Source: Asterias amurensis
Taxonomy: Eukaryota > Echinodermata > Asteroidea > Forcipulatida > Asteriidae
Direction: 5' to 3'
Assembly: GCF_032118995.1 (NCBI RefSeq)
Contig: NC_092659.1
Location: 14,254,177-14,318,176 of the forward strand
DNA length: 64,000 nucleotides
Made by a program: the position numbers and the translations under genes. The notes under the pieces are model-generated. The model did no database searches, was not told the DNA's origin, and was given only the letters and a program-made list of their open reading frames with translations. Of the stretch, positions 1 through 10,357 are shown piece after piece (position 1 is the stretch's first letter; every line of letters starts with the position of its first letter).

Positions 1-866
1 AAAGGTTATGGGTTCGAATCACACCCAAGTAATATGCCTGTAGTATGACTGTATCCAACATGAGTAGGATGCTTTCGCAATGCAAAGGTTGTGGGTTCGA
101 ATCCCACCCAAGTAATATGCCTATAGTATGACTGTATCCCACATGAGTAGGATGCTTTCGCAATGCAAAGGTTGTGGGTTCGAATCCCACCCAAGTAATA
201 TGCCTGTAGTTTGACTGTATCCCACATGAGTAGGATGATTTCGCAATGCAAAGGTTATGGGTTCGAATCCCACCCAAGTAATATGCCTGTAGTTTGACTG
301 TATCCCACATGAGTAGGATGCTTTCGCAATGCAAAGGTTGTGGGTTCGAATCCCACCCAAGTAATATGCCTGTAGTTTGACTGTATCCCACATGAGTAGG
401 ATGCTTTCGCAATGCAAAGGTTGTGGGTTCGAATCCCACCCAAGTAATATGCCTATAGTATGACTGTATCCCACATGAGTAGGATGCTTTCGCAATGCAA
501 AGGTTGTGGGTTCGAATCCCACCCAAGTAATATGCCTGTAGTATGACTGTATCCAACATGAGTAGGATGCTTTCGCAATGCAAAGGTTGTGGGTTCGAAT
601 CCCACCCAAGTAATATGCCTGTAGTTTGACTGTATCCCACATGAGTAGGATGCTTTCGCAATGCAAAGGCTGTGGGTTCGAATCCCACCCGAGTAATATG
701 CCTGTAGTTTGACTGTATCCCACATGAGTAGGATGATTTCGCAATGCAAAGGTTATGGGTTCAAATCCCACCCAAGTAATATGCCTGTAGTATGACTGTA
801 TCCCACATGAGTAGTATACTTTTGCCATGCAAAGGTTGTGGGTTCGAATCCCGCCGAGTGATTTGC
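1..866 (+). repeat. Tandem array of 83-bp tRNA-3'-half units (11 copies)
   Basis: The core GGTTCGAATC recurs at 11, 94, 177, 260, 343, 426, 509, 592, 675, 758 (one G to A change) and 841, a strict 83-bp period. Each unit holds a T-arm-like hairpin (stem GTGGG/CCCAC, loop TTCGAAT) and a match to the pol III B box GGTTCGANTCC. A D-arm-like ATCC/GGAT hairpin and a weaker CTTT/AAAG hairpin lie upstream, but the acceptor stem does not pair convincingly and I see no good A box, so these are not functional tRNA genes. The last unit runs into SINE-body sequence, which suggests the head of a tRNA-derived SINE was amplified in tandem. The minus-strand open frames here are an artefact of the repeat. The array continues off the left edge. 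Confidence 0.9.
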
Positions 867-1010
867 CTGTGGATTTGTTTTCACAGAACTTGGGGAAGTA
901 TCGAGTACAGTGCTTAATGTACATCGGTGTAAGGGTACAAACAAATTATATGCCAGTCAAAAACAATTTTTTTTTCTACAGACGACATAATGCTTAGCAC
1001 ACATTAGTGT
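867..1010 (+). mobile_element. SINE body downstream of the tRNA-like array
   Basis: The last 83-bp unit is followed by a block reading TTTTCACAGAACTTGGGGAA, then a stretch with GAGTACAGTGCTTAATGTAC. Related blocks occur near 1171, near 1381 and as both arms of the palindrome at 29852-29995, so this is the body of a dispersed SINE. A degenerate repeat of its last part (GCTTAGCACACATTAGTGTA) follows at 990. Confidence 0.6.
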
Positions 1011-1099
1011 AAAAATATTCTCTTTTCATGATACATTTATTTCATCTCAAATTGTTCCACTTTCCTGTGCTACTACAATGATCTTTACTGGCCTCTCTT

Positions 1100-1430
1100 T
1101 TATGGTTAAACATTGTGGTCTAGAAGTTAGAATGTGAGGTTGTGGATTCAAATCAAACCCTTGTAGCCAGGACTTGTAAAACATCGAGTATAGACGATGT
1201 GACCTATTATATGTTTACATTCACCTCGCCCTGTATACAGCATGTTTCACCGGGCAAAAAGACGCGTAGTCATGGTAAGATTGCATACGCTTTCTAGCTG
1301 GCTGCCAAAACACAAAGGTTTTGCTCGGCGGTATGCGCGCGAATCATGTTTTTGAATGACGTCAGAGATCACATCCTCTATACACAGTGCTAATATAACA
1401 CATCAATGTATGTGTAAAACCCCAAAATAA
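1100..1430 (+). mobile_element. Decayed tRNA-derived SINE fragments
   Basis: A degenerate B box (GGATTCAAATC at 1144) sits in the same setting as the 83-bp units and is followed by body sequence with ACATCGAGTATAGACGATGT. A third body fragment (ACAGTGCTAATATAACACAT) is at 1384. No intact element can be drawn. No gene is seen between 1010 and the 3' end of the minus-strand gene. Confidence 0.45.
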
Positions 1431-1481
1431 TAAAATAAATCTGATGAAAGAAACAAGAACGGTTTCAGCAAGATTCAGATT

Positions 1482-1487
1482 TTTATT
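1482..1487 (-). promoter_or_regulatory. Candidate polyadenylation signal of the BAP18-like gene
   Basis: AATAAA on the minus strand, about 880 bases beyond the TGA of the BAP18-like gene. It is one plausible end of that transcript; RNA evidence would be needed to choose among several A-rich motifs. Confidence 0.35.
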
Positions 1488-2367
1488 TCATTCATATAAT
1501 ATTTAAAGCAAACCTTATATATACAGGGAGAAATTTTTAAGTTTAAAACAATCAGTTCCTTTCAAAGTGATTTATAATTTAAAAAGCAAATCACAAAAAC
1601 AAACTTTACAGTAATTCATTTCTTGGCCTTATTTATATACATTTTGGCCGATCTTTTCTCACATCGGTTAAACAAATTCCGTTCACCCTAGCAGTGTCAT
1701 GGGCTGATTAAATCAATCCAATTTCTAGACTATGTATCAGCAGGGAGTTAATTATAACTCATGATTTGTATTGGTAACACTGGCCTTCAAATGACCTGTG
1801 TCAAAGTTCAAGTTTTTAGCTTGACTGCAGACTTTGTTTCTAGATTTTGTAATTTCTTTCAAAAAAAATTGTAATTTACAGGTTAAAATGCATGGCATTT
1901 AATACACATGTTTTATACAATGCAGTGTCACCATGTGGTCATAATCACCATATTCAAAAGAAGGCTTAAAAAGTTGATTGACCCAAAAATTCTTCACAAA
2001 GCTCACCATGGCTCATCCAAAGGTGCTGGGATGGGCTGACATATTATACACATGCGCATTAAACCATTCCCCCGATCTAATACCCTCCCCCCCCCCGCCC
2101 CCCCGCCTCAGGTCACCTCTTCCTGTTTATGAAAGATTCAACCATGAGGCCTGTGACTATATAATATGGGTCAAACAACAAGGCTTGCATTCCCGTCGCC
2201 TGCTTCTGCTTTGAAACTTAGCGCCAAACACAGGTCAAGAGTGTCATGCACAAAGTGCGATTTCATGGCACGATTAGGGTTCAAAAGCTTGTGTATTAGG
2301 AAGAGGGAGGGGGCAGGCAAAGTTGGGTTGGCACCTCCAATTCGTGACTCCAAATCTGGCGATTATT
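1488..2367 (-). other. Probable 3' UTR of the BAP18-like gene
   Basis: No repeat family or open frame of interest is seen here. It is simple A/T-rich sequence with a C-run at 2089-2105, lying between the stop codon at 2368-2370 and the AATAAA at 1482. The UTR assignment is inferred from position only. Confidence 0.4.
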
Positions 2368-5300
2368 TCATCTTTGTAAGGATTCTATATCGGAGCTGGA
2401 TGCGATGAGATTTGATTCCAGGTTGAGGTCATCTGCAACGAGAAATAAACAAATTTTTCGTCAGAACACGCGGACAACATTGGTAATCGCAAAGACCAGT
2501 ATCCACACTTTATGTGACACAACATAAATAGATGGTACACTTGACACAGTATTTTGGCTGGTAACCTTATGCCCCCTTATCCTTAAAGACACTGGACACT
2601 ATTGGTAACTGTCAAAGACCTGTTCTCACTTGGTGTATCCCATCATAAATAAGCATAGAATAACAAGCCTGTGAAAATTTGAGGTCAATCGGTTGTCGAA
2701 GTTGCAGAAAATGATAAGAGAAAAAACACCCTTGTTGGGCGAATTTGTGTGCTTCCAGATAGAAAGAAAAGACTTAATAATATTAATAATATGGATTTAT
2801 AATGCGCACTTTTCCAGAAAACCGATCAAGGCGCCTACTTTTAGCTAGAAGTATATTACTTTAGTGAGAAATTTACCTCTTTCTCAAAAACTATGTTACT
2901 TCAGAGGGAGTCGTTTCCCACAATGTTTTATACTATCAACAGTTCTCCAAAGCTCATTACCAAGTCAGTTTTTAAGTTAATATTTGTTTTGAGTAATTAC
3001 CAAACGTGTACCTTCCCTTTAAGGACATGTATTGGTTTTACAGAACATGTGATATCATTGGATACAATGTACATGTAATTTTTTTTTTTAATTTTATAGG
3101 TGTGGACTACAATTTTTTTTTTTCCAGGGGCTGATGTCACCAAGTAGAAAGCACTCCCCAACTTTATGAAGCAATTATAGTTTAGTGTCTTGCTTAAGGA
3201 CATAAGTGTCATGACCGGGACTCGAACCCACACTCTGCTGATCAAACACGAGAGCTTGAATCCAGTGCTCTTAACCGCTAAGCCACGACACGCCACTACA
3301 GTACATGTACAACTTTATGGAATTCTGGCTGGTAATTAGTTTCTGCTAAGCAATATTTTTTATGTGCTTAGCGAATTTGTGTGTTTACATACTTTATCAA
3401 ATTCGACCCAAGTCACAGTGTAAGGCACTTTTGAGTAATGGTAAAGAATGTTCTGTCTGAAATCTTACCATGTTCGGACGCAGATGCCAATCCAAATTCA
3501 AGCTTCTTCATTGGGCTTTCCTCTAATCCTTCAATATCTACCAGGGAGTCACCGGGTGTCTCCGTTGAATTCAGCATGTTCAATGTCACCTCTGCAAAAG
3601 ACATAAACCAAGTTTTGCCCGAGTTTGATGGATTCAGTACTGCACAACCAAACCAAACGTGTTTAGCATGTAGCAAGGCATGCCAATAAAGGTTTTCCTG
3701 AGTTTGGTGGATTCAGTACTGTACAGCCAACAACTTAGCAAGGGGGCCTGGCAAGGTATACCAATCTTAACAGAGTCTGAAGGTTTTGCCTGAGTTTGAT
3801 GGATACAGTACTGTACAGCCAAACCAACGGTGCATAGCTGAACCCTCCTACTACCTTATCATTCAATGTGTTTTTTAATGTCAGACTGCAGTATGATCAT
3901 AGTATTGAATACATAGCTCTACAAAGTGCACAGTCAACCCTCCTACTGTTTGACCCTTCAATATCATCCCCTGTGGTTTTAAATGATAGATAAACCATAC
4001 CAGCTTGCAATATGATATCATGCGGTGAATGAACATCACAACAATAAACACAAGTAACGCAATTAGTCATGTGCATTTGTTGCAGCGCCACACACAGCCA
4101 GCACAATTTAAAGGGTTGCAGATGGTTGGTCAACCTGCTGGAAATTTTGTTTTAACAAGTGTATTCTTTACCCATTCAAAATTGAATTATAAAAAATCGT
4201 TCAGAAATTTGTTTAACTCTACCTGACTTTGGTTTCTTCATTGGCGGCTCTTCTGCCGGGGCGCTCCGACTGTTCTCTTGTGTCCCACTTTCTTGAGGTC
4301 TCTTCTGGCTTTCTTGTTTCTGAGCCGTTTCGTGGGCCTTCTTCTTCATTGCTGCCCTGATTTGAGATCTATCAAGCAAGAAAAGTTAAGGTCAGGAAGA
4401 CATAAATTAAATAGTGTCATTGTATGTCATGGCCAAGCTGAGGTGTTTCCGATCAGCAATCAATCAATCAACCAAAAGAAATTTATAAAGTGTCAAAATC
4501 AAAAGTTTGCTCTAAGGCGCTGATGTATGGGCACCAACAGGAGAAGTGTTATTGATGATACACCTCCCGAAACAGGTGAGCTTTCAGGAGTGTCTTGAAT
4601 GTGTGCAGTGCTGGTGGTATCTCTGATGTATTGTGGAAGTTTTCCAGTCCCACTTGTGGCTAACATAGGCAAATTTCAGAGCGAAAATGAGCAGGAAGAA
4701 TAATAACCAAAAGGAATACACAATCTGAGAATCGTTACTGACAGTCAGGCTTCCCTTATTCAAAATTTGGGGGGGGGGGATAAAAACTTGCATCTTTTCA
4801 CGTAACCACTTTACTTAAAAAATGAAATGTTTCTCGAAATGCTTTATACCATTGAAAGCTGTGGTAGGCTTCTCACCAAATGTTTTTATTTCCATTAATA
4901 ATAATATCAAAGCCTTATATAGCGCACGTATCTACCAAGGCGCTTAGTATACACATTTATACAGAAAGAGAGGTTATTGAAGTTATGAATTCTGAGACCC
5001 AATTAGCACCTTTGGGTTTACGAGGTGCTACTATGGCGCATTCAGCAGCCACAGCGAGGAACACCGATAGTGCACTGGGTTCTTTTACATGCATTACACA
5101 ACACATGGGACCAACGGCTTTACGTCCCATACGAAGGACGAAGCAATGGTTAAGTGTCTTGCCTACTAAGGACACAAGTGTCACGACTGGGGAATTACCT
5201 TCCCTTTAAGTTACAAAAGACTCCGTCTTTTCCTTGATCTACAAATGCATAAACTTGGACTCAAAAGGGAATTTGGGGGAACCCAAAAAAAGTTTTATAG

Positions 5301-7296
5301 GGTTGGGTGAGCAGGCCTGGGGGTTGGGGGCTCTGTCTTACACTGTTCTCGTCTTGATTGTTTCGCTAATCTTCTGAAGATCATCACCGAATGTCTTGAT
5401 GGAGGATCTCAGCATCTCGATCTCTTCATCTGTCCACTTGCCGCTGTAAACAAAATCAAATGATATATTAAACAATTGAAGTTTCCAGGCGATTTACAAC
5501 CAATAATAATAAAAAAAAAGACAAAAGTATCATTATACATAAAAAGGCACTGGATACCGTTAGTAATTGTTAAATACCAGGGGGCTCACTTGATGTATCC
5601 CAACATAAAACAACAAATCTGTGAAAACTTGGTTTCAATTGACAAGTCATTGAAGTTGCAAGAGAATAATGAAAGAAGAAAACACCCTTGTTGCATTACT
5701 TTGTGTGCTTTCAGATGCATAATAAAAGGCTGAAGTGCAATCTGGGGGGAAATCTGTGCTCGGCAGCACATAAATAAGGCCAAATGTGCTGCACGCCCTC
5801 CAGCGTATTTGGCACTATCTATGGGGCTAGGCAGCACAGTGTGTTTTGCTCAGAGTGCTGGGCGAAATTTGTTAGTGCTGGGCAGGCCCACGGAGGCTAC
5901 AACACTGAATTAGGGGTGGGTTCGTTCATTCAACAATCAAGGGGTCGATTTCACAAAGAGTTAAGGCTAGTCCTAAGTTAGGACGAATAACTCATCCTAA
6001 CTCGAGATAAGACTAGTCTTAACTCTCTGTGAAATCCACTCCTGTCAAACTTTTGTAATTTCTAGTCTGGTAACACTACCTCGTTGGGGATGATTCAGCC
6101 ATAGGATGCAACTGCATAGTCAGGTCTCCTAGGCGACTAAAAGCCACACCCGCTGAAGAGAAGATTTCACCAACCTAAAACAAGAGGCAAGATAATCAAA
6201 AAATTAGTTTGTTTGATTTGACTGCAATGCATGCTGCGTTCTCTTTATTAAGTTTGCTTATTTTCTTATTTCCCTATTAAAAAAATCCTTGGGCGCCACA
6301 TAAAATCACAGAATCTACTGCCACACTGATTTATTTACTACCTTCACAGTTTCTTATACCTTTGGGGGTATTCCGAGTCTACTTGCAATTAGTGCTGGGC
6401 GAATAGTGAAATAGCGCTATTAAAAAATTAAAAAAAAATGTTTTGTTTTTTTTCTTTTTTCGCTAGAGGGCGCTGTTCGTTTTTGAATGAGATCTTATGG
6501 GCGGATTGATATTAGTTTAGACAGTGTCACTCGGTTCATTCATAAAAATGACCGGATCTAATTTAAAGATGGCGATTTGCTATTTCTTTTGATCGTGATT
6601 GACTCTACGTGAAGGAAAACTTTTGTAATCTTTGAACAAATTACGTCAGAAATGTCATTGTTTTAACTCTTCACGGAGGTGAGCATAGTTTAATACTTAA
6701 TTTATGCTGTTTGATGCTGTCTTAATAGAAGTTTCAGAAGGATTCAGACAAATCATTCATATCAGTTGTCGCCCGACGTCCGCGGATATTCGGATATTAA
6801 AGAATATCCAGTTACTCAGTTGTAATTACAGAACTATCCGGTTTATAAATAGCTATTCGCGCCCTATGCGGATATCCGGTTAAGAAAAAAAAGGCATTCG
6901 CGGTTTTGGATAGGAAAACCTATTTGCCATTAACCGGATATTCGAATAATTCGCCCAGGCCTACTTGCAATATCCTTATCCTAACCCTCCTCCTATAAGG
7001 CTCCCCACGAGTCTCTTACTTGAACTTACTTGAATCCACCGACACCATCACACAACTGGGGAGGAGACGGTAATAACAAACAAATGAAATTTAGTTATAA
7101 TAATAATTATTACACAGGCCTATTGTTTTAGTATAGTGAGTTAGTTTATATTATAATTATAGTAAAAATATAATTAATTTATTATTTATAGGCCTATATT
7201 TATAATAAAAATATAATTTAAAAAAACAGATGAGCCGGTAGCCTAATGCCGGTGAAATCGAACTATATCAAAACTCACCTTTGATACAGAACTCAT
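2368..7296 (-). CDS. BAP18: BAP18-like SANT-domain chromatin complex subunit (six exons)
   Basis: Coding exons on the minus strand: 7296-7279, 6174-6080, 5443-5342, 4368-4223, 3591-3469 and 2432-2368. All junctions are GT-AG, reading phases agree across every junction, and the product is 182 residues (human BAP18/C17orf49: about 172). The start ATG has A at -3. Residues 1-38 carry the family N-terminus (VGEIFSSAG, LTMQLHP). Residues about 40-80 form the SANT/Myb-like domain (KWTDEEIEML, FGDDLQKIS, RTVSQIR). A Lys/Glu/Gln-rich linker and a PPMKKPK basic patch follow, then the conserved C-terminal box VDIEGLEESPMKKLEF. In vertebrates BAP18 is a nuclear subunit of MLL1/WDR5 and BPTF-NURF complexes found at H3K4me3 chromatin; the same role here is inferred. 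The last exon (DDLNLESNLI..., ending SLQR) extends beyond the vertebrate C-terminus and is the least certain part. Intron 1 holds a hAT-like element, intron 3 a CR1/L2-tail repeat, and intron 5 a MITE plus a SINE. Confidence 0.9.
2583..3022 (+). mobile_element. TTAA MITE, hybrid of subfamilies A and B, with a LINE tail inside
   Basis: The left end is TTAAAGACACTGGACACTAT and the right end is GTGTACCTTCCCTTTAA, so the two ends match different subfamilies. About 75 bases near 2772-2848 (AATAATATTAATAATATGG, then GCGC) replace the internal region found in other copies and resemble the (TTA)n-GCGC tail of the LINE at 13 kb in reverse. Lies in intron 5 of the BAP18-like gene. Confidence 0.75.
3121..3294 (-). 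mobile_element. tRNA-derived SINE with intact A and B boxes
   Basis: On the minus strand, A box TGGCTTAGCGG (3285-3275) and B box GGTTCGAGTCC (3228-3218). The acceptor-like strands TGTCGTGG (3290-3283) and TCATGACA (3214-3207) can pair over 8 bp with two G-U wobbles, so the cloverleaf is still recognisable. The body extends to about 3121. Located in intron 5 of the BAP18-like gene, in the same orientation. A fragment of the same family lies at 5150-5190. Confidence 0.8.
3303..3395. repeat. Fragment of the GCTTAGCA fold-back family
   Basis: Contains CTGGCTGGTAATTAGTTTCTG and TGTGCTTAGCG, the internal words of the fold-back family whose best copies are at 10120-10357 and 21976-22225. It ends about 75 bases from exon 5 of the BAP18-like gene. 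Confidence 0.4.
4440..4730. repeat. Probable CR1/L2-related 3'-end repeat (GGCGCT family)
   Basis: Starts with an ATCA microsatellite (CAATCAATCAATCAACC), then TTTATAAAGTGTC and AAGGCGCTGATG. This has the layout seen at 2772 and 4897: simple repeat, then a T/A-rich GCGC hairpin. The rest (ACACCTCCCGAAACAGGTGA and onward) is not recognised. Lies in intron 3 of the BAP18-like gene. Confidence 0.4.
4897..5210. repeat. LINE/SINE-related mosaic in intron 3
   Basis: An AATAATAAT simple repeat is followed by TATATAGCGCACG and AAGGCGCT (LINE-tail type). Near 5150-5190 lies sequence shared with the SINE at 3121-3294 (AAGTGTCTTGCC, GACACAAGTGTCACGACTGG). The end ACCTTCCCTTTAA at 5196-5208 matches the terminus of MITE subfamily B. 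Confidence 0.5.
5541..5735 (+). mobile_element. TTAA MITE subfamily A, left half only
   Basis: Begins AAAAAGGCACTGGATACC and runs through the conserved left-half words to TGTGTGCTTTCAGATGC, then stops. The right arm is missing. Lies in intron 2 of the BAP18-like gene. Confidence 0.65.
5941..6045. mobile_element. Short fold-back element, AGTTAGGACTAGTC family
   Basis: The arms GGGGTCGATTTCACAAAGAG and TCTCTGTGAAATCCACTCC face each other around repeated GACTAGTC/CCTAACT motifs. Related copies: 10914-11068, 13823-13950 and 17245-17412. It ends 35 bases from the 3' boundary of exon 2 of the BAP18-like gene. Confidence 0.7.
6390..6963. mobile_element. Non-autonomous hAT-like element with 8-bp target duplication
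   Basis: Flanked by the direct repeat CTTGCAAT (6382-6389 and 6964-6971). The termini TAGTGCTGGGCGAA and TTCGCCCAGGCCTA are inverted repeats with two mismatches. An 8-bp duplication and a TAGnnCTGGGCGA terminus are typical of hAT transposons. At 574 bp with no transposase frame it is non-autonomous. The interior has many GGATAT/ATATCC words, probably subterminal binding motifs. Inserted in intron 1 of the BAP18-like gene. Confidence 0.85.
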
Positions 7297-7500
7297 TATT
7301 GCGGGCTTTTTGTTCCGAAATCGCGCGCTACAAACAAAAATAATGACAATCCAATGCTGTTTACCATACGTCTGTTACCTGAGTCTCTCACACATTATTG
7401 GAGTATATTCAAATCACTGACAGAATGGTACCAGACTATGGTGAATCACCTTTTTGATGACCTCATCATACCGCCCTCTGTTGGTAGATAATATCCAATC
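7297..7500 (-). promoter_or_regulatory. Likely promoter and 5' UTR region of the BAP18-like gene
   Basis: Directly upstream of the ATG at 7296. CCAAT motifs lie at 7351 and 7491 on the plus strand and a GCGCGC patch at 7322-7327. No TATA box is placed convincingly. The plus-strand sequence on the far side (7500-7632) ends in a strong splice donor, so the promoter may be bidirectional. Inferred from position. Confidence 0.35.
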
Positions 7501-7934
7501 AAGAACCAACTTGGGTGGAGTTTTTAGACCGTTTTGTGACAACTGTCCCGTGGCGAGAAATTGACAAGAATTCACATTTTACACAAGTTCATTTTGTAAA
7601 TATATGTGTGACATCTTGTTCATGTTGTCGGGTGAGTCTTTGTGTGTATTTTGGTGCTTTATCTGTGTGGTTTTATACTGTTTTTTCCCCGTTACAATAT
7701 TTCCAAATTGTGGAAATAAGCTAGTTGTAGTTCAGCATGTTTCAACGCAGCAGTGTTCCCCCATATAGTACTTTCCTTTAGATAGTAGTGTACAATTCAC
7801 TTGAATGTTATTGTTACTCTGGCTGCTCCCCTGTTTTTATAATATTAATGTCATTGATTTTAAAACAATTGGGCCTTATGTACTAACTAATTTGAAGGGA
7901 GGTTTAATTTTTTTTTTTTTTTGGGGGGGGGGAG

Positions 7935-8242
7935 CGTATTTGAATTGAATTGAACTGGGATAACTTTCCGTATCCTGCCACCACTTTTTCACTAATTTTT
8001 ACAAAAACTTTTGGATAAATTTCCGTATGGCGCCACCACTTTTTCACTCATTTTTACAAAAAAGGATATCTCATTGAGGTAAATTAGATACTATATTATT
8101 TCATATCGAATTAATTAGTGGTGGCGCTATACGGAAACTTTTCCTCGTATTTCATTAAGGTTTAAATTAGATACTACATACAACTTCATATCAAATGAAA
8201 AAGTGGTGGAGTGATACAGAAACTTTTCCTTGAATTGAATTG
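7935..8242. repeat. Fold-back made of two direct plus two inverted copies of a 40-bp motif
   Basis: The motif (TTTCCGTATNNNGCCACCAC then TTTTTCACT) occurs twice forward (from about 7968 and 8019) and twice reversed (about 8110 and 8193). The block is bounded by TTGAATTGAATTGAACTGG on the left and TTGAATTGAATTGG on the right. No coding signal. Confidence 0.65.
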
Positions 8243-8424
8243 GCTAATTCAACTTTTAAAAAAATATTACAACAATGCAAAAGCGCAGAATTACATAGAG
8301 CTACCAAAAGTAGCTATAAGCACAACAAAACTGTGCTTACCAGAATAAAATTACTAGCCAAACTACCATGTCGCAAATTATACTTGTATCCTGACTCATT
8401 TTTGCTTTATAGCAGAAAATTGTT

Positions 8425-8807
8425 TTAAAGACAGTGGACACTATTGGTAATTGTCAAAGACCAGTCTTCCCACTTGGTCTATCTCAACATATGCATATAA
8501 CAAACCTGTGCTAATTTCAGCTCAATTGTTCGCCGGAGCTGCGAGATAACTATGAAAGAAAAAACACCCTTGTCACACGAAGTTGTGTGCTTTCAGAGCC
8601 TTGATTTCGAGACCTCAAATTTTAAATCTGAGGTCTCGAAATCAAATTCGTGGAAAATTACTTCTTTCACGAAAAACCATGCCACTTCAGAGGGAGCAGT
8701 TTCTCACAATGTTTATACTATCAACCTCTCCTCGATACTCGTTACCAAGTAAGGTTTTATGATAATAATTATTTTGAGTATCTACCAATAGTGTTCACTG
8801 CCTTTAA
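8425..8807 (+). mobile_element. TTAA MITE subfamily A, full-length copy
   Basis: Reference description for the family. Length is about 375-390 bp. The ends are TTAAAGGCAGTGGACACTAT and its inverse, with both copies of TTAA reading as the target duplication (shown directly at 34248-34622). The centre is a near-perfect palindrome with TTTCGAGACCTCA and TGAGGTCTCGAAA. Internal words include AACAAACCTGTGAAAATTTG and CTTCAGAGGGAGC. No open frame is conserved across copies. The TTAA target suggests piggyBac-type mobilisation; the source transposase is not in this window. Confidence 0.85.
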
Positions 8808-8974
8808 AAGCAATTTACTTTCTGCATTTAAATTAAAGCAGCCCTAGGCTATGAGTATGAAGTTGGGCCCTGCGCTAAATTTTACTTACAATCGTAAAGT
8901 GAAGCGACCAAAATGCACCAAATGAATTTTACCCAAGCCTGACTCGTACTTCACGGAGCCTCCATGCCCCCTTG

Positions 8975-9085
8975 CCTTATCATTACCTTGGTGACCTTGA
9001 AATGCTTTACGGTAGATATTTACAGTTTCTTCATAGGAATAGGGTGCCCTTTACCAAGGAGAAAATGTCTTGGTGCCCTTTCTTT
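8975..9085 (-). repeat. GGGCACCAAGGCA dispersed repeat
   Basis: Minus-strand copy of a family reading CTTGGTAAAGGGCACC ... CACCAAGGTAATGA. Other copies are near 12735, 16490, 17870, 20040, 20400, 47970 and 51175. The class of element is unknown. Between 8808 and 9220 nothing else is recognised. Confidence 0.5.
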
Positions 9086-9220
9086 TTAAAAAATGAAGCA
9101 CACAGGCTTGTCTTACCCAATTAGAGATGCTTACCCAGTCAGAGTCGAGCTGTGAAAAAGTCGTTTAGAGTTGTAAGGGAAACCAGTACAAGCTAAAAAC
9201 AACTTCCTTTTAAAAAAATA

Positions 9221-9595
9221 TTAAAGGCAGTGGACACTATTGGTAATAACTCAAAATAGTTATTAGCATAAAACCTAACTTGGTAACGAGTAATGGGGAG
9301 AGGTTGATGGTATAAAACATTGTGAGAAACGGCTCCCTCTGAAGTGCTATAGTTTTCGAGAAAGAAGTAATTTTCCACGAATTTGATTTCGAGACCTCAG
9401 ATTTAGAACTTGAGGTCTCGTAATCAACCATCTAAACGCACACAACTCATGTGACAAGGGTGTTTTCTTCTTTCATTATTATCTCGCAACTTTGAAGACC
9501 GATTGAGCTCAAATTTTCACAGGTTTGTTATGTTAATGCATGTTGAGATACACCAACTGTGAAGGCTAGTCTTCACAGTTGTCCACTGCCTTTAA
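9221..9595 (-). mobile_element. TTAA MITE subfamily A, full-length copy
   Basis: Opposite orientation to the 8425 copy and only about 410 bases from it, so the pair forms a large potential hairpin. The right end is damaged (GTCTTCACAGTTGTCC replaces the usual GTCTTTGACAATTACC). Confidence 0.85.
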
Positions 9596-10119
9596 CGGAT
9601 GGAAATGATAAATCAAGTTTTCGAAACATCAATGTCAGTATTATTAGAAATAGTAAATGGGCCACTCTACCAATCATAACATTATTTCAAACAACACTTC
9701 CTACTTCCACAGTTTGTTAATGGCACAATTTAATCAAGTTTCAACATAGTTTGTATTATTTTTGCTGAAGAGGAAAAGCTTTAACAGCACAGCCACAATC
9801 ATCTATAGGTACACATAACATTTTGTTTATGTCCATTTTATGAAAAACAGTTTGAAAACCACTGATCAATGTACACACACATGTCTATGGTGAATACTGA
9901 GTGTTTAGTTGACCAAATTCTTTACAATTTTTTAAAATGATGAAAGTATGAATTTCAAAATGTCAAACTTGTTATAAACACATATGTAGCTCTGTGTAGT
10001 ATCTTTTCCGCCAGGAAATGCTCTGAGTTTAGAAAAGGTGTAGAGGTCACTGTTTTGTAAACAAGGTGACTTGTTCTATAATCGGAACTCTGTCTCAATA
10101 TATTCACTGAACGATATGA
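9596..10119. other. Non-coding stretch, no feature recognised
   Basis: A/T-rich sequence. I see no exon with splice sites, no RNA gene and no clear repeat family. Confidence 0.5.
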
Positions 10120-10357
10120 GCCCAATTTCATGGAGGTGCTAAGCACAAAAATTTGCTTAGCATGAAATTTCTTCCTTGATAAAAACAGGATTACCAACCC
10201 AATTTCCATTTGTTACGTGTTGCTTGTTACTGGTATTCAGCTGTTTGCTTATCCTGAAAATCACATGGAAATTTGGTTGGTAATCCCGTTTTTATCAAGG
10301 CAAAACATTTCATGCTACAGCAAATTTTTGTGCTTAGCAGCGCTATGAAATTGGGCC
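10120..10357. mobile_element. Fold-back element, GCTTAGCA family (best copy)
   Basis: The left arm GCCCAATTTCATGGAGGTGC and right arm GCGCTATGAAATTGGGCCC are inverted. Inner inverted blocks are AAATTTGCTTAGCATGAAAT, TTTATCAAGG/CCTTGATAAA and GGATTACCAACC/GGTTGGTAATCC. Related copies: 21976-22225, 12462-12590, 31569-31862 and 34690-34848, plus many fragments. No open frame. Confidence 0.75.

Noticed and set aside
1..870. CRISPR array
   Set aside because: Regular spacing is due to whole-unit tandem repetition without unique spacers, and the DNA is from an animal genome.
6..944. Several minus-strand open frames of 60-267 codons over the array, with repeated GFEPTTFAL-type peptides
   Set aside because: They are translations of the 83-bp tRNA-like repeat. 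All three frames stay open because the unit is repeated, and no splice sites or domains are present.
3207..3294. Functional tRNA gene
   Set aside because: A and B boxes and an acceptor-like stem are present, but the anticodon region is not tRNA-like and the sequence continues into a SINE body shared with other loci.
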